Assembly: GCF_001273925.1 (NCBI RefSeq)
Contig: NZ_LIGG01000001.1
Coordinates: 2,382,679-2,429,992, forward strand
DNA: 47,314 nucleotides
Direction of reading: 5' to 3'
DNA from: Bacillus sp. FJAT-27251
GTDB taxonomy: Bacteria; Bacillota; Bacilli; Bacillales; Cytobacillaceae
The position numbers were made by a program, and so were the translations under genes. Of the stretch, positions 35,041-43,700 are shown piece after piece. The notes under the pieces are model-generated. The model ran no database searches. It saw only the letters and a list, made by a program, of their open reading frames with translations, and was not told where the DNA came from. How positions within the stretch are numbered: the first letter of the stretch is position 1; every line of letters starts with the position of its first letter.

Positions 35041-35826
35041 ATGAAGCAGGGTTTTGTCCGGTTTGTATTTATTTCTTCATTATTATCATTGGCATTGATG
35101 CTATTTGGACTTGGGTGGACAATCCAAAACCAATTTTTCAGCAGGGATGCTGCTTCCAGCGGGATGGAGGAAGCGGAGCCGGCAGAAGAAGCTGCCACCA
35201 GGAGAGAAGGGAAAGTCGTTGTCGCGCTCGGGGACTCGCTGACAAGGGGGACAGGTGATGACAGCGGAAAAGGATATATTGGCTATCTGGTGGAGGAACT
35301 TCAGGAAAAAACCTCGGAAAAAATCACTCTGCAAAATTTCGGCGTGAAAGGCTACCGGTCAGGACAGCTTTTAAATCAGGTAAAGCAGCCTGAAATACAA
35401 AGGCAAGTGAAGAATGCCGATTACATCCTGATCACCATTGGCGGAAATGATTTATTTCAAAGCGGCCAAACCTTATTGGAAATGGACAGTGAAAAGATCA
35501 ATCTGGCAAGGAAAGCCTACCTGGAAAATTTGCAGAAGGTCCTAAAGGAATTGCGGTCATTGAATGAAGGTGCTGTCATCTTCCATATCGGCTTGTATAA
35601 CCCGTTTATTGACTTGAATGATTCAGCACTGACCACCCAAATTGTCCGGGACTGGAACCATGAAACAAGCAGGCTGCTTGATCAGGACCAAAAGGCCATT
35701 TATGTTCCGACATTCGATTTGTTCCAGCTTAGTGTGAATGATTATTTATATTCCGATAAATTCCATCCGAATGCAGAAGGCTATAAGCTGATTGCAGAAC
35801 GGGTCGCATCGCTGATTACATGGTAG
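35041..35826 (+). CDS. GDSL/SGNH-family lipase or esterase, membrane-anchored
   Basis: The 261-residue protein has an N-terminal membrane anchor or signal (FVFISSLLSLALMLFGLGW). SGNH blocks are VVALGDSLTRG (nucleophile S66), the GGND block with N136, and DKFHPN with D239 and H242. It is similar in layout to the Bacillus YpmR-type hydrolases. Likely deacylates a lipid or wall polymer outside the membrane. The start ATG at 35041 has TAGGAGTG; the frame back to 34999 is rejected. It ends 11 bases before the ABC ATPase gene, so the three genes probably form one operon. Confidence 0.88.
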   Translation: MKQGFVRFVFISSLLSLALMLFGLGWTIQNQFFSRDAASSGMEEAEPAEEAATRREGKVVVALGDSLTRGTGDDSGKGYIGYLVEELQEKTSEKITLQNFGVKGYRSGQLLNQVKQPEIQRQVKNADYILITIGGNDLFQSGQTLLEMDSEKINLARKAYLENLQKVLKELRSLNEGAVIFHIGLYNPFIDLNDSALTTQIVRDWNHETSRLLDQDQKAIYVPTFDLFQLSVNDYLYSDKFHPNAEGYKLIAERVASLITW

Positions 35827-35837
35827 GGGGTGGGGAC

Positions 35838-36749
35838 ATGAGTGAAATAACGCTTGCTGTAAAAGGGCTGAAAAAGCGGATTGGCAAAAAGGAAATCATC
35901 AAGGGGCTGGACTTTGAACTTAAAAGAGGGGAAGTGTTTGGATTCCTCGGACCAAACGGTGCCGGCAAAACGACCACCATCCGCATGCTGGTCGGCCTGA
36001 TCAGGCCAAGTGCCGGTACTATAGAGATTGGCGGATACGATGTACAGCGGAATTTTACAAAGGCTATGTCACAAATGGGGTGCATTGTAGAAAACCCGGA
36101 GCTTTATCCTTATTTAACGGGATGGGAAAATCTCCAGCACTTTGCGGGCATGCTTCCTGGGGTGAAGAAAGCGCATATGGAGGAGGTTGTGAAGCTTGTC
36201 CGGCTTCACGAAAGGATTCATGATCAAGTAAAAACGTATTCCCTGGGAATGAGGCAGCGTCTCGGCATTGCCCAGGCATTGCTTGGAAAGCCAAAGGTAC
36301 TGATCCTGGACGAGCCTACGAATGGACTCGACCCGATGGGGATAAGGGAAATGCGGAGCTTCATCCGCTTTCTTGCAGAAGAAGAAGGCTTGACAGTCCT
36401 GGTTTCCAGCCATCTCCTAAGTGAAATCCAGCTTATGTGCGACCGTGTCGCGATTATTTCCCAGGGAAGCATCATCAAGGTGGATGCTGTGAAATCGCTT
36501 TTGGCCCTGCAGGAGAGAGTGGTATGGAAGGCGGAGCCGCTGCCAAGGGCAGAAGAGGTGTTGAGCGGGTTTACCCAGGTGCATAGCGGGCAGGATGGTA
36601 CGCTCATCACTCCCTATAGTGAGAGTAAGACGCCTTTATGGAACAAAGCGCTGGTAGAGCAAGGAATCCTTGTAAAAGAAATGAACCGGAAATTGCCGGC
36701 ACTTGAAGACTTATTTCTTGAGCTCACAGGAGGTGAATCGGTTGTATAG
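35838..36749 (+). CDS. ABC transporter ATP-binding protein
   Basis: The 303-residue ATPase has Walker A GPNGAGKTTT (K44), signature YSLGMRQRLG and Walker B VLILDEPTNGLDP, then the H-loop SSHLLSEI. The C-terminal ~80 residues are the extension common in exporter ATPases of the ABC-2 (bacitracin/antibiotic-type) class. GGGGGTGGGG precedes ATG 35838. It overlaps the permease gene by eight bases, so the pair forms one transporter. The substrate is unknown; linkage to a GDSL hydrolase hints at an envelope compound. Confidence 0.93.
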   Translation: MSEITLAVKGLKKRIGKKEIIKGLDFELKRGEVFGFLGPNGAGKTTTIRMLVGLIRPSAGTIEIGGYDVQRNFTKAMSQMGCIVENPELYPYLTGWENLQHFAGMLPGVKKAHMEEVVKLVRLHERIHDQVKTYSLGMRQRLGIAQALLGKPKVLILDEPTNGLDPMGIREMRSFIRFLAEEEGLTVLVSSHLLSEIQLMCDRVAIISQGSIIKVDAVKSLLALQERVVWKAEPLPRAEEVLSGFTQVHSGQDGTLITPYSESKTPLWNKALVEQGILVKEMNRKLPALEDLFLELTGGESVV

Positions 36750-37722
36750 TCTCATAAGGAATGAGCTGCTGAAAATCGTCCGCAAGAAAAGGATTCTGGT
36801 GGTCGCCGGAATCATTGCCATCCTTGTTGGCATGTTCACCTTTGCGCAATGGAAGGAAGTTGACCGGAGGCTGGAACGCTTTGGAGACGTGGATTGGCGG
36901 ACAACGCTGCAGCAGCAGATTATCGATACGCAAAACAGGATCACCAGCAGCGGCATTTCGGATGAGTGGAAAAGCCAGCTTAAGCTCCGCATCCAGCAGC
37001 AGCAGTATTATTTGGACCATAATGTCAACCCGGTCGAGCCTGGTGCACCGACGTTCATGCGCACCTTCGCCGAGCATTCGATTACGTTGTTCCTCCCCCT
37101 GATGGTGATGGTGGTGGCCGCCGACATCGTCTCGTCGGAGCGGAGCGCAGGAACGATTAAGCTCCTGCTGACGAGGCCGGTGAAACGCTGGAAAATCCTC
37201 ATGAGCAAGTATCTTGCGCTCGTCCTTTCGATTTCTGTCATCGTTGTGGTATTCGGGCTGTTGTCCTATTTGATCTCAGGAACCGTCTTTGGCTACCAGG
37301 GCTGGAACGCACCGGTCATAATCGGGTTCAGTGCGGAAGGAATCGAGCTGGACACAACCGCCGTCCAATTGATTCCACAATGGCAATACCTGCTGATGGA
37401 ATTCAGCCTTGTCTGGTTTGTGGCCCTTGTTGTCGGGAGCATCGCCTTTATGCTGTCTGTTTTGATCAAAAACACTCCTGCAGGGATGGGGGTCATGCTT
37501 GCCGCCCTGATTTCAGGTGCCATCCTGAGCAATATGGTTTCTTCCTGGGAGTCGGCCAAATATTTGTTCATGATCAACCTCGATTTGACGGCCTATCTGG
37601 CAGGCAAAGCCCCGCCAATTGAAGGCATGTCACTGGGATTTTCATTGATTGTGCTGACACTATGGGGACTCGCAGCCCTTGCGGTTTCGTTTAGTATTTT
37701 TACGAGGCAGGATGTCTATTGA
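36742..37722 (+). CDS. ABC-2 type transporter permease
   Basis: The 326-residue permease has an N-terminal membrane segment, a ~80-residue extracellular region rich in Gln (RIQQQQYYLDHNVN), then about five further segments. The block SSERSAGTIKLLLTRPVKRWKILMSKY is the hallmark cytosolic motif of ABC-2 permeases. The start TTG at 36742 has AGGAGGTG six bases ahead; the longer frame starting at 36703 is inside the ATPase gene. It partners the preceding ATPase. Confidence 0.9.
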   Translation: MYSLIRNELLKIVRKKRILVVAGIIAILVGMFTFAQWKEVDRRLERFGDVDWRTTLQQQIIDTQNRITSSGISDEWKSQLKLRIQQQQYYLDHNVNPVEPGAPTFMRTFAEHSITLFLPLMVMVVAADIVSSERSAGTIKLLLTRPVKRWKILMSKYLALVLSISVIVVVFGLLSYLISGTVFGYQGWNAPVIIGFSAEGIELDTTAVQLIPQWQYLLMEFSLVWFVALVVGSIAFMLSVLIKNTPAGMGVMLAALISGAILSNMVSSWESAKYLFMINLDLTAYLAGKAPPIEGMSLGFSLIVLTLWGLAALAVSFSIFTRQDVY

Positions 37723-37774
37723 ATAAGACCAATGCGCCAACAAAAAAATTCCCTATTGATTTCCCCTAAGCTCT

Positions 37775-37802
37775 TTGATAGTATTAACCTTAATTTCATA
37801 AG
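37775..37802 (+). promoter_or_regulatory. Promoter of the riboswitch-controlled operon
   Basis: TTGATA at 37775-37780 and CATAAG at 37797-37802 have a 16-base spacer. The predicted start near 37810 coincides with the 5' edge of the lysine riboswitch. Confidence 0.55.
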
Positions 37803-37811
37803 ACCTTATCA

Positions 37812-38055
37812 GATCGGTGAGGTAGAGGAGCGAATCTTAATAGTAATCCATCGGAGTATGACATCGATGAGGATGGATGAAAGGAAGATTTGCCGAAGCG
37901 CAGCAAGGAGTCGAACTTGCTGCAGCTGGGATGCTTTCTGAACAAGGAGCAGACTGTCATGCTTGTTTATGTGCATGGAGGACTACTGATCGAAATGGAG
38001 GATAACGTATATTGTCATCAAGCAATGATAGGTTATTTTCTATCATTGCTTTTTT
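37812..38055 (+). promoter_or_regulatory. Lysine riboswitch (L box) with terminator
   Basis: The leader matches the L-box layout. P1 is closed by ATCGGT (37813-37818) and ACTGAT (~37985-37990); conserved blocks are GAGGTAGAGGAGCGAA, GGATGAAAGG, TTGCCGAAGC, GACTGTCA and TGGAGGACTAC. An 11-bp terminator stem follows (AGCAATGATAG 38021-38031, CTATCATTGCT 38040-38050, then T6). The arrangement closely resembles the B. subtilis lysC leader: lysine binding should favour the terminator, repressing the downstream amidohydrolase and symporter genes. Confidence 0.85.
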
Positions 38056-38169
38056 GCGCATATTTTAAGCTTTCGCAAAAATTCCACTTTTCCCTCCCTT
38101 CAGTCACTTCACTCCGCACTCAAGCATGGCCGTCTCTCTTATCATCTACTTTCTAAGGAGCGAATCATC

Positions 38170-39765
38170 TTGAGAACCATCTTCACAAACGGAAAGATCT
38201 ACACATTTAATTCAAGAACACCACTTGTACAGGCTGCTGTCGTCGAAAACGGGCGTTTCATTGACATGGGTTCCACAGCCGATATGCTGCTTCAATGGGG
38301 GCGTTCTGCCCAAATCATTGATTTGGAAGGAAAGGCTGCCACGCCAGGGCTGATTGACAGCCATCTTCACCTGTCCATTATGGCGGACAGTTTCATTAAC
38401 CTTGATTTAACCGGAGTCACCTCCAAGCAGGAGATGCTGGATAAAATTCGGGAAAGGGCACAGCAGCTTGAGCCTGGACAATGGATTCTAGGCAGCGGCT
38501 GGGATGAAAATCTGTTCACCCGCGGTGGCATCCCTGCCATTTCAGAACTGGATTATGCGGCACCAGCAAATCCGGTCCTGCTGTCCAGAACGTGCCTGCA
38601 TGCGGCGCTAGTCAACAGCAATGCGCTGCAAATAAGCGGTTATCACCCATTGATTTCCGTTCCGGAAGGCGGCACGGTAGTCCTCGATGAAATCACGAAG
38701 CGGCCTACTGGAATGCTGCTTGAGTCGGCGGTGAATATTTTCAGGCAGCATATCCCTGAGCGTTCGTACCAGGACTGGAAAAACGCAATGCGCCAGACGA
38801 TCCAGTTTGCGATGCAAAAAGGGCTGACAAGTGTGCATACCAATGACCCTCTATACCTGGGCGGACTGGAGCAGACCTGGAATATTTACAATGAGCTTTT
38901 GAACGGCGAGCAGCTTGGCTTGCGCACCAATCTATTAATCAACCACGAATTTTTAAAAGACTTAAAAGAAGCAGGGATGTATACAGGTTATGGAAATGAC
39001 ACCCTGCAAATCGGTGCCGTTAAGATTTTCGCCGACGGAGCTTTTGGCAGAAGAACGGCGCTGTTATCGGAGCCTTACAGCGATGATCCCGGCAATTACG
39101 GAGATGCGATATACAGCCAGGAGCAGCTGTATGATATTGTCAGGCGCTCACGCGAACTCGACATGCCAATCGCCGTCCATACCATTGGGGACAAAGCGTT
39201 GGAGAATGTTCTCGATGTGCTGGACCAGTTTCCGGCAGCTTCGTTCCGCGACCGGCTGATTCATGCACAGGTACTGAAGGAGAAGCTGATTCCGAGGCTG
39301 GCGCATTCCAGCAGAATTGCCGATATCCAGCCGCGCTTTATCGCCAGTGACTTCCCATGGGTGGAAGAGCGTCTCGGCAAAGAACGAATCAAGCTTTCGT
39401 ACGCATGGAAAACCTTGATGGAGGCGGGCGTCATTTGTGCGGGCGGATCGGATGCACCAGTAGAGCCGGCTGACCCGATTCTTGGCATCCATGCGGCCGT
39501 CACACGCAAAAAGCCGGGAGAAAACCACGAAGGCTTTTGTCCTGAACAAAAACTGACGATGATGGAGGCTTTCCGCTTGTTCACTGAACTTGGAGCCTAT
39601 CCAACAAACGAAGAGACCGTAAAAGGAACCATTTCACGTGGGAAATTTGCCGACATGACCGTTTATTCAAAGAATCCATTTGTCATGGAAGATGCAGATG
39701 AATTGCTGACAACAGATATTGAAATGACGATTATTGGCGGAGAAATCACTTACAGAAGAAACTAA
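38170..39765 (+). CDS. YtcJ-like amidohydrolase (amidohydrolase_3 family)
   Basis: The 531-residue metal-dependent amidohydrolase has H65-x-H67 in GLIDSHLHLSI, KIFADGAFG with the bridging-position Lys, HTIGDKAL and LIHAQVL giving further His ligands, and the catalytic Asp in GGSDAPVEPADP. Relatives hydrolyse N-acyl amino acids or amides; true substrates of the YtcJ branch are mostly unknown. The start TTG 38170 has TAAGGAGCG. It is the first gene behind the lysine riboswitch and 18 bases before an amino-acid symporter. That implies a role in releasing lysine from an imported lysine derivative, which is an inference. Confidence 0.85.
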   Translation: MRTIFTNGKIYTFNSRTPLVQAAVVENGRFIDMGSTADMLLQWGRSAQIIDLEGKAATPGLIDSHLHLSIMADSFINLDLTGVTSKQEMLDKIRERAQQLEPGQWILGSGWDENLFTRGGIPAISELDYAAPANPVLLSRTCLHAALVNSNALQISGYHPLISVPEGGTVVLDEITKRPTGMLLESAVNIFRQHIPERSYQDWKNAMRQTIQFAMQKGLTSVHTNDPLYLGGLEQTWNIYNELLNGEQLGLRTNLLINHEFLKDLKEAGMYTGYGNDTLQIGAVKIFADGAFGRRTALLSEPYSDDPGNYGDAIYSQEQLYDIVRRSRELDMPIAVHTIGDKALENVLDVLDQFPAASFRDRLIHAQVLKEKLIPRLAHSSRIADIQPRFIASDFPWVEERLGKERIKLSYAWKTLMEAGVICAGGSDAPVEPADPILGIHAAVTRKKPGENHEGFCPEQKLTMMEAFRLFTELGAYPTNEETVKGTISRGKFADMTVYSKNPFVMEDADELLTTDIEMTIIGGEITYRRN

Positions 39766-39783
39766 CAACTTGGGAGAGACATT

Positions 39784-41256
39784 ATGGAAAACATCTTAGC
39801 AAACTTATCGGGATTTTTATGGGGATTGCCATTGATCCTCACAATGGTATTTGTCGGACTGTATTTTACAATCGGCAGCAAGTTTTTTCAGTTCCGGCAT
39901 TTGCCTCATATTTTAAAAGAAACCTTCAGCAGCATGTTTAAGAAACAGAAAAGCGATGACGGGAAAAAAGGTGTCATGTCGTCCTTTGAAGCTGTATCAA
40001 CAGCGATAGGCGGTTCTGTTGGTGTGGCCAATATAGGCGGTGTGGCAACTGCTATCGCTGTCGGCGGACCGGGCGCGGTCTTTTGGATGTGGATGACCGC
40101 ATTGCTTGGCATGATTATCAAAACGGTGGAGGTTACCCTCTCTGTATATTACCGCAGTACCGATGAAAACGGAGACCCGTTTGGCGGGCCGACTTACTAT
40201 ATGGAAAAGGGGCTGGGGGAAGAAAGGAATTTTAAGTACTGGATTTTCCCTGCTGCATTGTTTGGAATGGGAATCTTCTCGACGTTCTTTATCACGATGC
40301 AGAACTATACCATTTCCGAAGCCATTTCTTCAACTTTTGATATCGGAATGATTCCGGCATCGATTATGTTTTCCATTCTTGTGTATTTCGTGGTGTGGGG
40401 CGGAATCAAGCATATTGGCAAGCTGGCATCAAAACTGGTTCCAGGCATGGTTTTGTTCTATGTTATCGCTGGGCTGTTCATCATCTTGACGAACATGAAT
40501 CAAATAGGAAGCGTCTTTGCCCTGATATTTGGAGGGGCATTTGGCGGTACAGCTGCTGTCGGCGGTTTTGCGGGAGCTGCCGTTGCCCAGGTAATCAGGA
40601 TGGGAATGGCAAGAGCGGTATACAGCAATGAAGCTGGCTGGGGTACATCTCCGATGATCCACTCTACGGCCAAGGTCGACCATCCGGTTAAACAGGGGAT
40701 TTGGGGAGCTTTTGAAGTCTTTATTGATACCATCGTTGTTGCTACCATTACCGCTTTTACCATTATCATTACTGGTGCCTGGTCGACCGGGTTGACTGGT
40801 GCCGATTTGACACTGACGGCCTTCCAGACGGGAATAGGTGATTTTGGTCGAATTGTGATTGCCCTGTCGATTCTGTTATTTGGATTGACGACGGTAACAG
40901 GCTGGTACTCATACTATGAAATCGTTCTTCGCCACTTGCTAAAAGGCAAAACCAAATTGAAAAACAAGATCCTTAAAACCTTTATTTATCTCTATCCGAT
41001 TCCTGGTTCATTGATGGTTGTATACGGTGTGGCCTTTGGATTGCCAGGACAGACGGTCTGGTATTTCGCCGATATTTCCTCGGCCATTCCCACTTTTATC
41101 AACGTCGTCGTGATCCTGATTTTAGGAAAGCAATTCTTTGCCCTTCTTAAAGACTATAAAGCAAGGTATCTCGGAATCGGTGAAATAGACCCGGATTTCG
41201 CCCTATTTTATGAAGACAAGGTAGAGAAGGAAAAGCTTAAGCAGAAAATTGGATAG
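39784..41256 (+). CDS. AGCS-family sodium:amino acid symporter
   Basis: The 490-residue membrane protein has about 11 segments. Signatures of the alanine/glycine:cation symporter family are SFEAVSTAIGGSVGVANIGGVATAI, GGPTYYMEKGLG and the NEAGWGTSPMIHSTAKVDHPVKQG block. Most family members carry alanine, glycine or glutamine. Placement behind a lysine riboswitch suggests that this one carries lysine, ornithine or a lysine-containing compound instead. GGGAGAG precedes the ATG. A long terminator follows. Confidence 0.92.
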   Translation: MENILANLSGFLWGLPLILTMVFVGLYFTIGSKFFQFRHLPHILKETFSSMFKKQKSDDGKKGVMSSFEAVSTAIGGSVGVANIGGVATAIAVGGPGAVFWMWMTALLGMIIKTVEVTLSVYYRSTDENGDPFGGPTYYMEKGLGEERNFKYWIFPAALFGMGIFSTFFITMQNYTISEAISSTFDIGMIPASIMFSILVYFVVWGGIKHIGKLASKLVPGMVLFYVIAGLFIILTNMNQIGSVFALIFGGAFGGTAAVGGFAGAAVAQVIRMGMARAVYSNEAGWGTSPMIHSTAKVDHPVKQGIWGAFEVFIDTIVVATITAFTIIITGAWSTGLTGADLTLTAFQTGIGDFGRIVIALSILLFGLTTVTGWYSYYEIVLRHLLKGKTKLKNKILKTFIYLYPIPGSLMVVYGVAFGLPGQTVWYFADISSAIPTFINVVVILILGKQFFALLKDYKARYLGIGEIDPDFALFYEDKVEKEKLKQKIG

Positions 41257-41261
41257 CAGGA

Positions 41262-41298
41262 AAAAGCGCACGGTGGAGATTCCATCGTGCGCTTTTCC
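41262..41298 (+). terminator. Terminator after the AGCS symporter
   Basis: A 16-bp stem (AAAAGCGCACGGTGGA 41262-41277, TCCATCGTGCGCTTTT 41281-41296, one G-T pair) has a three-base loop. Confidence 0.9.
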
Positions 41299-41607
41299 AT
41301 GTAAAAAACGGAAAGTCTTTAACGGGGTCTTTATGCCTATTAAAAAGGAATTCTTATATGATTCTTTATCCCTGCGTGGTAAAATCTTCTTAAAAAGCAA
41401 AACAATCTTCTGTATTTCTTCCATAATAATTACCTTAATCTATAGAAAAGCAGTGACATTTGGGGATATTAGGGAGTGTGCCCTGCCACATCTTAAAGCT
41501 TTATGCTCAGGACGTATATATTGAAGGCGTTTACTGAACGAGGGAAGTGTCTGAAGGCGGTACATAAGGTACTTTGTATACAAATCGGCTATTTTAGGAG
41601 GAGTAAC
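41299..41607. other. Intergenic region upstream of the acetylesterase gene
   Basis: About 310 bases with no convincing gene. An in-frame extension of the esterase reaches 41503 but lacks a ribosome site. No riboswitch or strong operator is evident; the promoter is not obvious by eye. Confidence 0.4.
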
Positions 41608-42405
41608 ATGCTGAAAAAGCGTCGGAAAACATTACTGATAGGCATCCTGCTGCTGATGGTTTCGACCTTGGTTCTTGGCAATCTTTATGCTGACGCAGCC
41701 AAATCTGAAAATCGTCATAAAAACTCAATCACAATTTACCTTGCAGGTGATTCTACGGTCTCCGACTATGACGGCAAGGCAGCGCCACGAGCAGGATGGG
41801 GGCAGGTGCTTGACGGGTTTTTCGATGGCAAGGTTGTTGTTGAAAATAAAGCTTCATCAGGCAGAAGCTCGAAAAGCTTTATTGATGAAGGCAGGCTGGA
41901 CGATATTTTAAAACAGATTGAAAAGGGAGATTACCTGTTCATTCAATTTGGCCATAATGACCAGAAAATCGAGGATCCATCCCGCTATACAGAGCCATAT
42001 ACCACCTATAAGAGCCATTTGAAGCAGTATATTGACGGTGCCCGTGCAAAAAAGGCGGTTCCTGTCCTCATTACTCCTGTGGAACGCAGACGCTTTACAG
42101 CAGAGGGAATCGCACGTGATTCACATGGCGACTATCCCAAAGCGATGATGGAACTGGCAGAAGAAGAAAATGTTCCTTTGATTGACCTTACAGCCAAAAG
42201 CAGGGCGCTATTCCAGGAATTGGGGCCTGAAGGAACCAAGGATGTGTTTCTCTGGCTTGAAGAAGGAGATCACGTGAACTATCCTCAGGGCGTGGAGGAT
42301 AACATTCATTTTCAGGAAGATGGAGCCAGGAGAATAGCCGGTTTGGTTATTGATGAAATGAGGGAGCTCAAATTGGAGCCGCTAAAAAACCAGATTTTAA
42401 AATAA
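41608..42405 (+). CDS. rhgT: Secreted SGNH hydrolase, rhamnogalacturonan acetylesterase-like
   Basis: The 265-residue exported protein has a signal (LLIGILLLMVSTLVLG). The SGNH catalytic layout is that of rhamnogalacturonan acetylesterases (RhgT/YesT): nucleophile S49 in YLAGDSTVSDY, the KASSGRSSKSF glycine block, FGHNDQK (N117), and the DNIHF pair D231/H234. It removes acetyl groups from pectin-type polymers, which fits the uronate metabolism at the left end. The start ATG 41608 has TAGGAGGAG. The Bacillus rhgT naming is by similarity in motif layout only. Confidence 0.82.
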   Translation: MLKKRRKTLLIGILLLMVSTLVLGNLYADAAKSENRHKNSITIYLAGDSTVSDYDGKAAPRAGWGQVLDGFFDGKVVVENKASSGRSSKSFIDEGRLDDILKQIEKGDYLFIQFGHNDQKIEDPSRYTEPYTTYKSHLKQYIDGARAKKAVPVLITPVERRRFTAEGIARDSHGDYPKAMMELAEEENVPLIDLTAKSRALFQELGPEGTKDVFLWLEEGDHVNYPQGVEDNIHFQEDGARRIAGLVIDEMRELKLEPLKNQILK

Positions 42406-42421
42406 GCTCCATTAGTAAGGG

Positions 42422-42452
42422 AAAGGGCAGCGTTTGTTCGCTGCCCTTTTTG
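42422..42452 (+). terminator. Terminator after the acetylesterase gene
   Basis: AAAGGGCAGC pairs with GCTGCCCTTT around GTTTGTTC, followed by TTG. Confidence 0.88.
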
Positions 42453-42535
42453 TTGTGTTTCAATTGTTCATTCCGTGAATAGACTGGTTCAATTTAGCCA
42501 TCATAAAACTGAGAACAACTTAAGGAGTGAACAGA

Positions 42536-43342
42536 ATGAAGAAAACATGGATTATTGCAGGATGTGCTGTTTTGTCACTGAGCCTTGCAGGCTGCGGAGT
42601 AAATAATAACGCAGCTAGGGACGATAATAACCAGGGACCCCAAGTGATGAACAACCAGGATCGTCCCAGGACGTTCAACAATAACACCCGGGATGGAAAT
42701 CGCACTCTGACGATTTCCGACCGTGCAGAAAAGCAAGTTGAAAAGATGAAAGAAGTGGAAGATGCCCATGTTATCATCTCGGACAATAATGCTTATGTGA
42801 CGGTAAGAATGAATAACAACAATAACGATTACAACCGTGATAACAATGGAAATGCCAGGGTCAATGATATGGACCGCAATGGCGGGGGAATTATCGAGGA
42901 AGGGACCGTCAAGCCTGACCGCAACAGGAACAAGGCGGACGATGGCATCATTGATGGCCAGGGGGATGCTGGAAACGGAGACCGCCGATATGCGGGAGCA
43001 GGCAACAGGAACAACAATAACACGATCTTTGGCAACAATGATACTGGCGGAAACAATGCTGGCATGGGCGGAAACGCAGCCAATAATAATGCCGGGGATA
43101 CTGGCAGACCAACCCATTATAGTGAAGTTTCCACAAAGTTTGAACAAAAGATTGCCGACCAGGTGCGCCAGGCGGACAATAAGATTCATAAAGTGTTCGT
43201 ATCCGTCGACCCTGACCTATATAACAGAATGGGTACCTTTGCAGATGACATCCGAAACAACCGCAACAGGGACGGCATGTTTGATAACTTCCATACGACA
43301 ATGAATGACTTTTTCGGCAACCGATATAATCACAATCGTTAG
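42536..43342 (+). CDS. YhcN/YlaJ-family spore lipoprotein, Asn-rich
   Basis: The 268-residue lipoprotein has lipobox SLAGC after MKKTWIIAGCAVLSL. The YhcN/YlaJ domain is split by a long Asn/Gly/Asp-rich insert (~90-195). The first half is ISDRAEKQVEKMKEVEDAHVIISDN, and the second half is KFEQKIADQVRQADNKIHKVFVS followed by VDPDLYNRMGTFADDI. Such proteins sit in the spore envelope or germination apparatus. The start ATG 42536 has TAAGGAGTG. It supports the view that the host forms spores. The Asn-rich linker, with several NNNN runs, is longer than usual and is probably flexible. Confidence 0.88.
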   Translation: MKKTWIIAGCAVLSLSLAGCGVNNNAARDDNNQGPQVMNNQDRPRTFNNNTRDGNRTLTISDRAEKQVEKMKEVEDAHVIISDNNAYVTVRMNNNNNDYNRDNNGNARVNDMDRNGGGIIEEGTVKPDRNRNKADDGIIDGQGDAGNGDRRYAGAGNRNNNNTIFGNNDTGGNNAGMGGNAANNNAGDTGRPTHYSEVSTKFEQKIADQVRQADNKIHKVFVSVDPDLYNRMGTFADDIRNNRNRDGMFDNFHTTMNDFFGNRYNHNR

Positions 43343-43351
43343 GAAAACGGG

Positions 43352-43383
43352 AGGCAGCCAGTCTGAGACTGGCTGCCTTTTTG
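43352..43383 (+). terminator. Terminator after the YhcN-like gene
   Basis: AGGCAGCCAGTC (43352-43363) pairs with GACTGGCTGCCT (43367-43378) with loop TGA, then TTTT. Confidence 0.92.
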
Positions 43384-43410
43384 GGGGATAAAGCCATGTA
43401 AGGGAGGAAG

Positions 43411-43640
43411 GAGTCCGAAAGAGGGTCGCATTCGGACAGGTTGAAGCCGTCAAGGGAGAAAGGAGTCCGAAAGAAGGTTCTATTCGGACAGGTTGAAGCC
43501 GTCAAGGGAGAAAGGAGTCCGAAAGAGGGTTCTATTCGGACAGGTTGAAGCCGTCAAGGGAGAAAGGAGTCCGAAAGAGGACCCCATTCGGACGGGGCGA
43601 AGCCGACAAAGAGGAAAGGAGTCCGAATGAAGCCACCATT
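43411..43640. repeat. 52-bp hairpin repeat array, second locus (five copies)
   Basis: GTCCGAA starts at 43413, 43465, 43517, 43569 and 43621, exactly 52 bases apart. The unit is GGAGTCCGAAAGAGGG, a variable 5-6 bases, ATTCGGACAGG, then TTGAAGCCGTCAAGGGAGAAA. GTCCGAA/TTCGGAC gives a 7-bp stem. Copies 2 and 3 are almost identical. The same stem motif and period occur at 25434-25640, but the 24-base linker differs. Confidence 0.9.
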
Positions 43641-43660
43641 CGCAAAACACAGACCTCTAA

Positions 43661-43692
43661 AAAAATGCAGTACCAATGTCGGACTGCATTTT
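43661..43692 (-). terminator. Terminator of the alcohol dehydrogenase gene
   Basis: AAAATGCAGT (43662-43671) pairs with ACTGCATTTT (43683-43692); a T run follows on the minus strand. Confidence 0.82.
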
Positions 43693-43700
43693 AAGCGATG

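Noticed and set aside
37732-38156. Plus-strand frames between the ABC permease and the amidohydrolase
   Set aside because: They lie in the lysine riboswitch and terminator; no ribosome sites.
41249-41524. 91-residue plus-strand frame after the AGCS symporter
   Set aside because: Begins inside the symporter gene and is encoded partly by the terminator stem.
42575-43505. Long minus-strand frames across the YhcN-like gene
   Set aside because: They mirror the Asn-rich codons of the real gene; low-complexity Val/Ile/His proteins without ribosome sites.
43411-43640. CRISPR array
   Set aside because: Whole 52-bp units repeat, including the linker; there are no unique spacers and no cas genes in the window.
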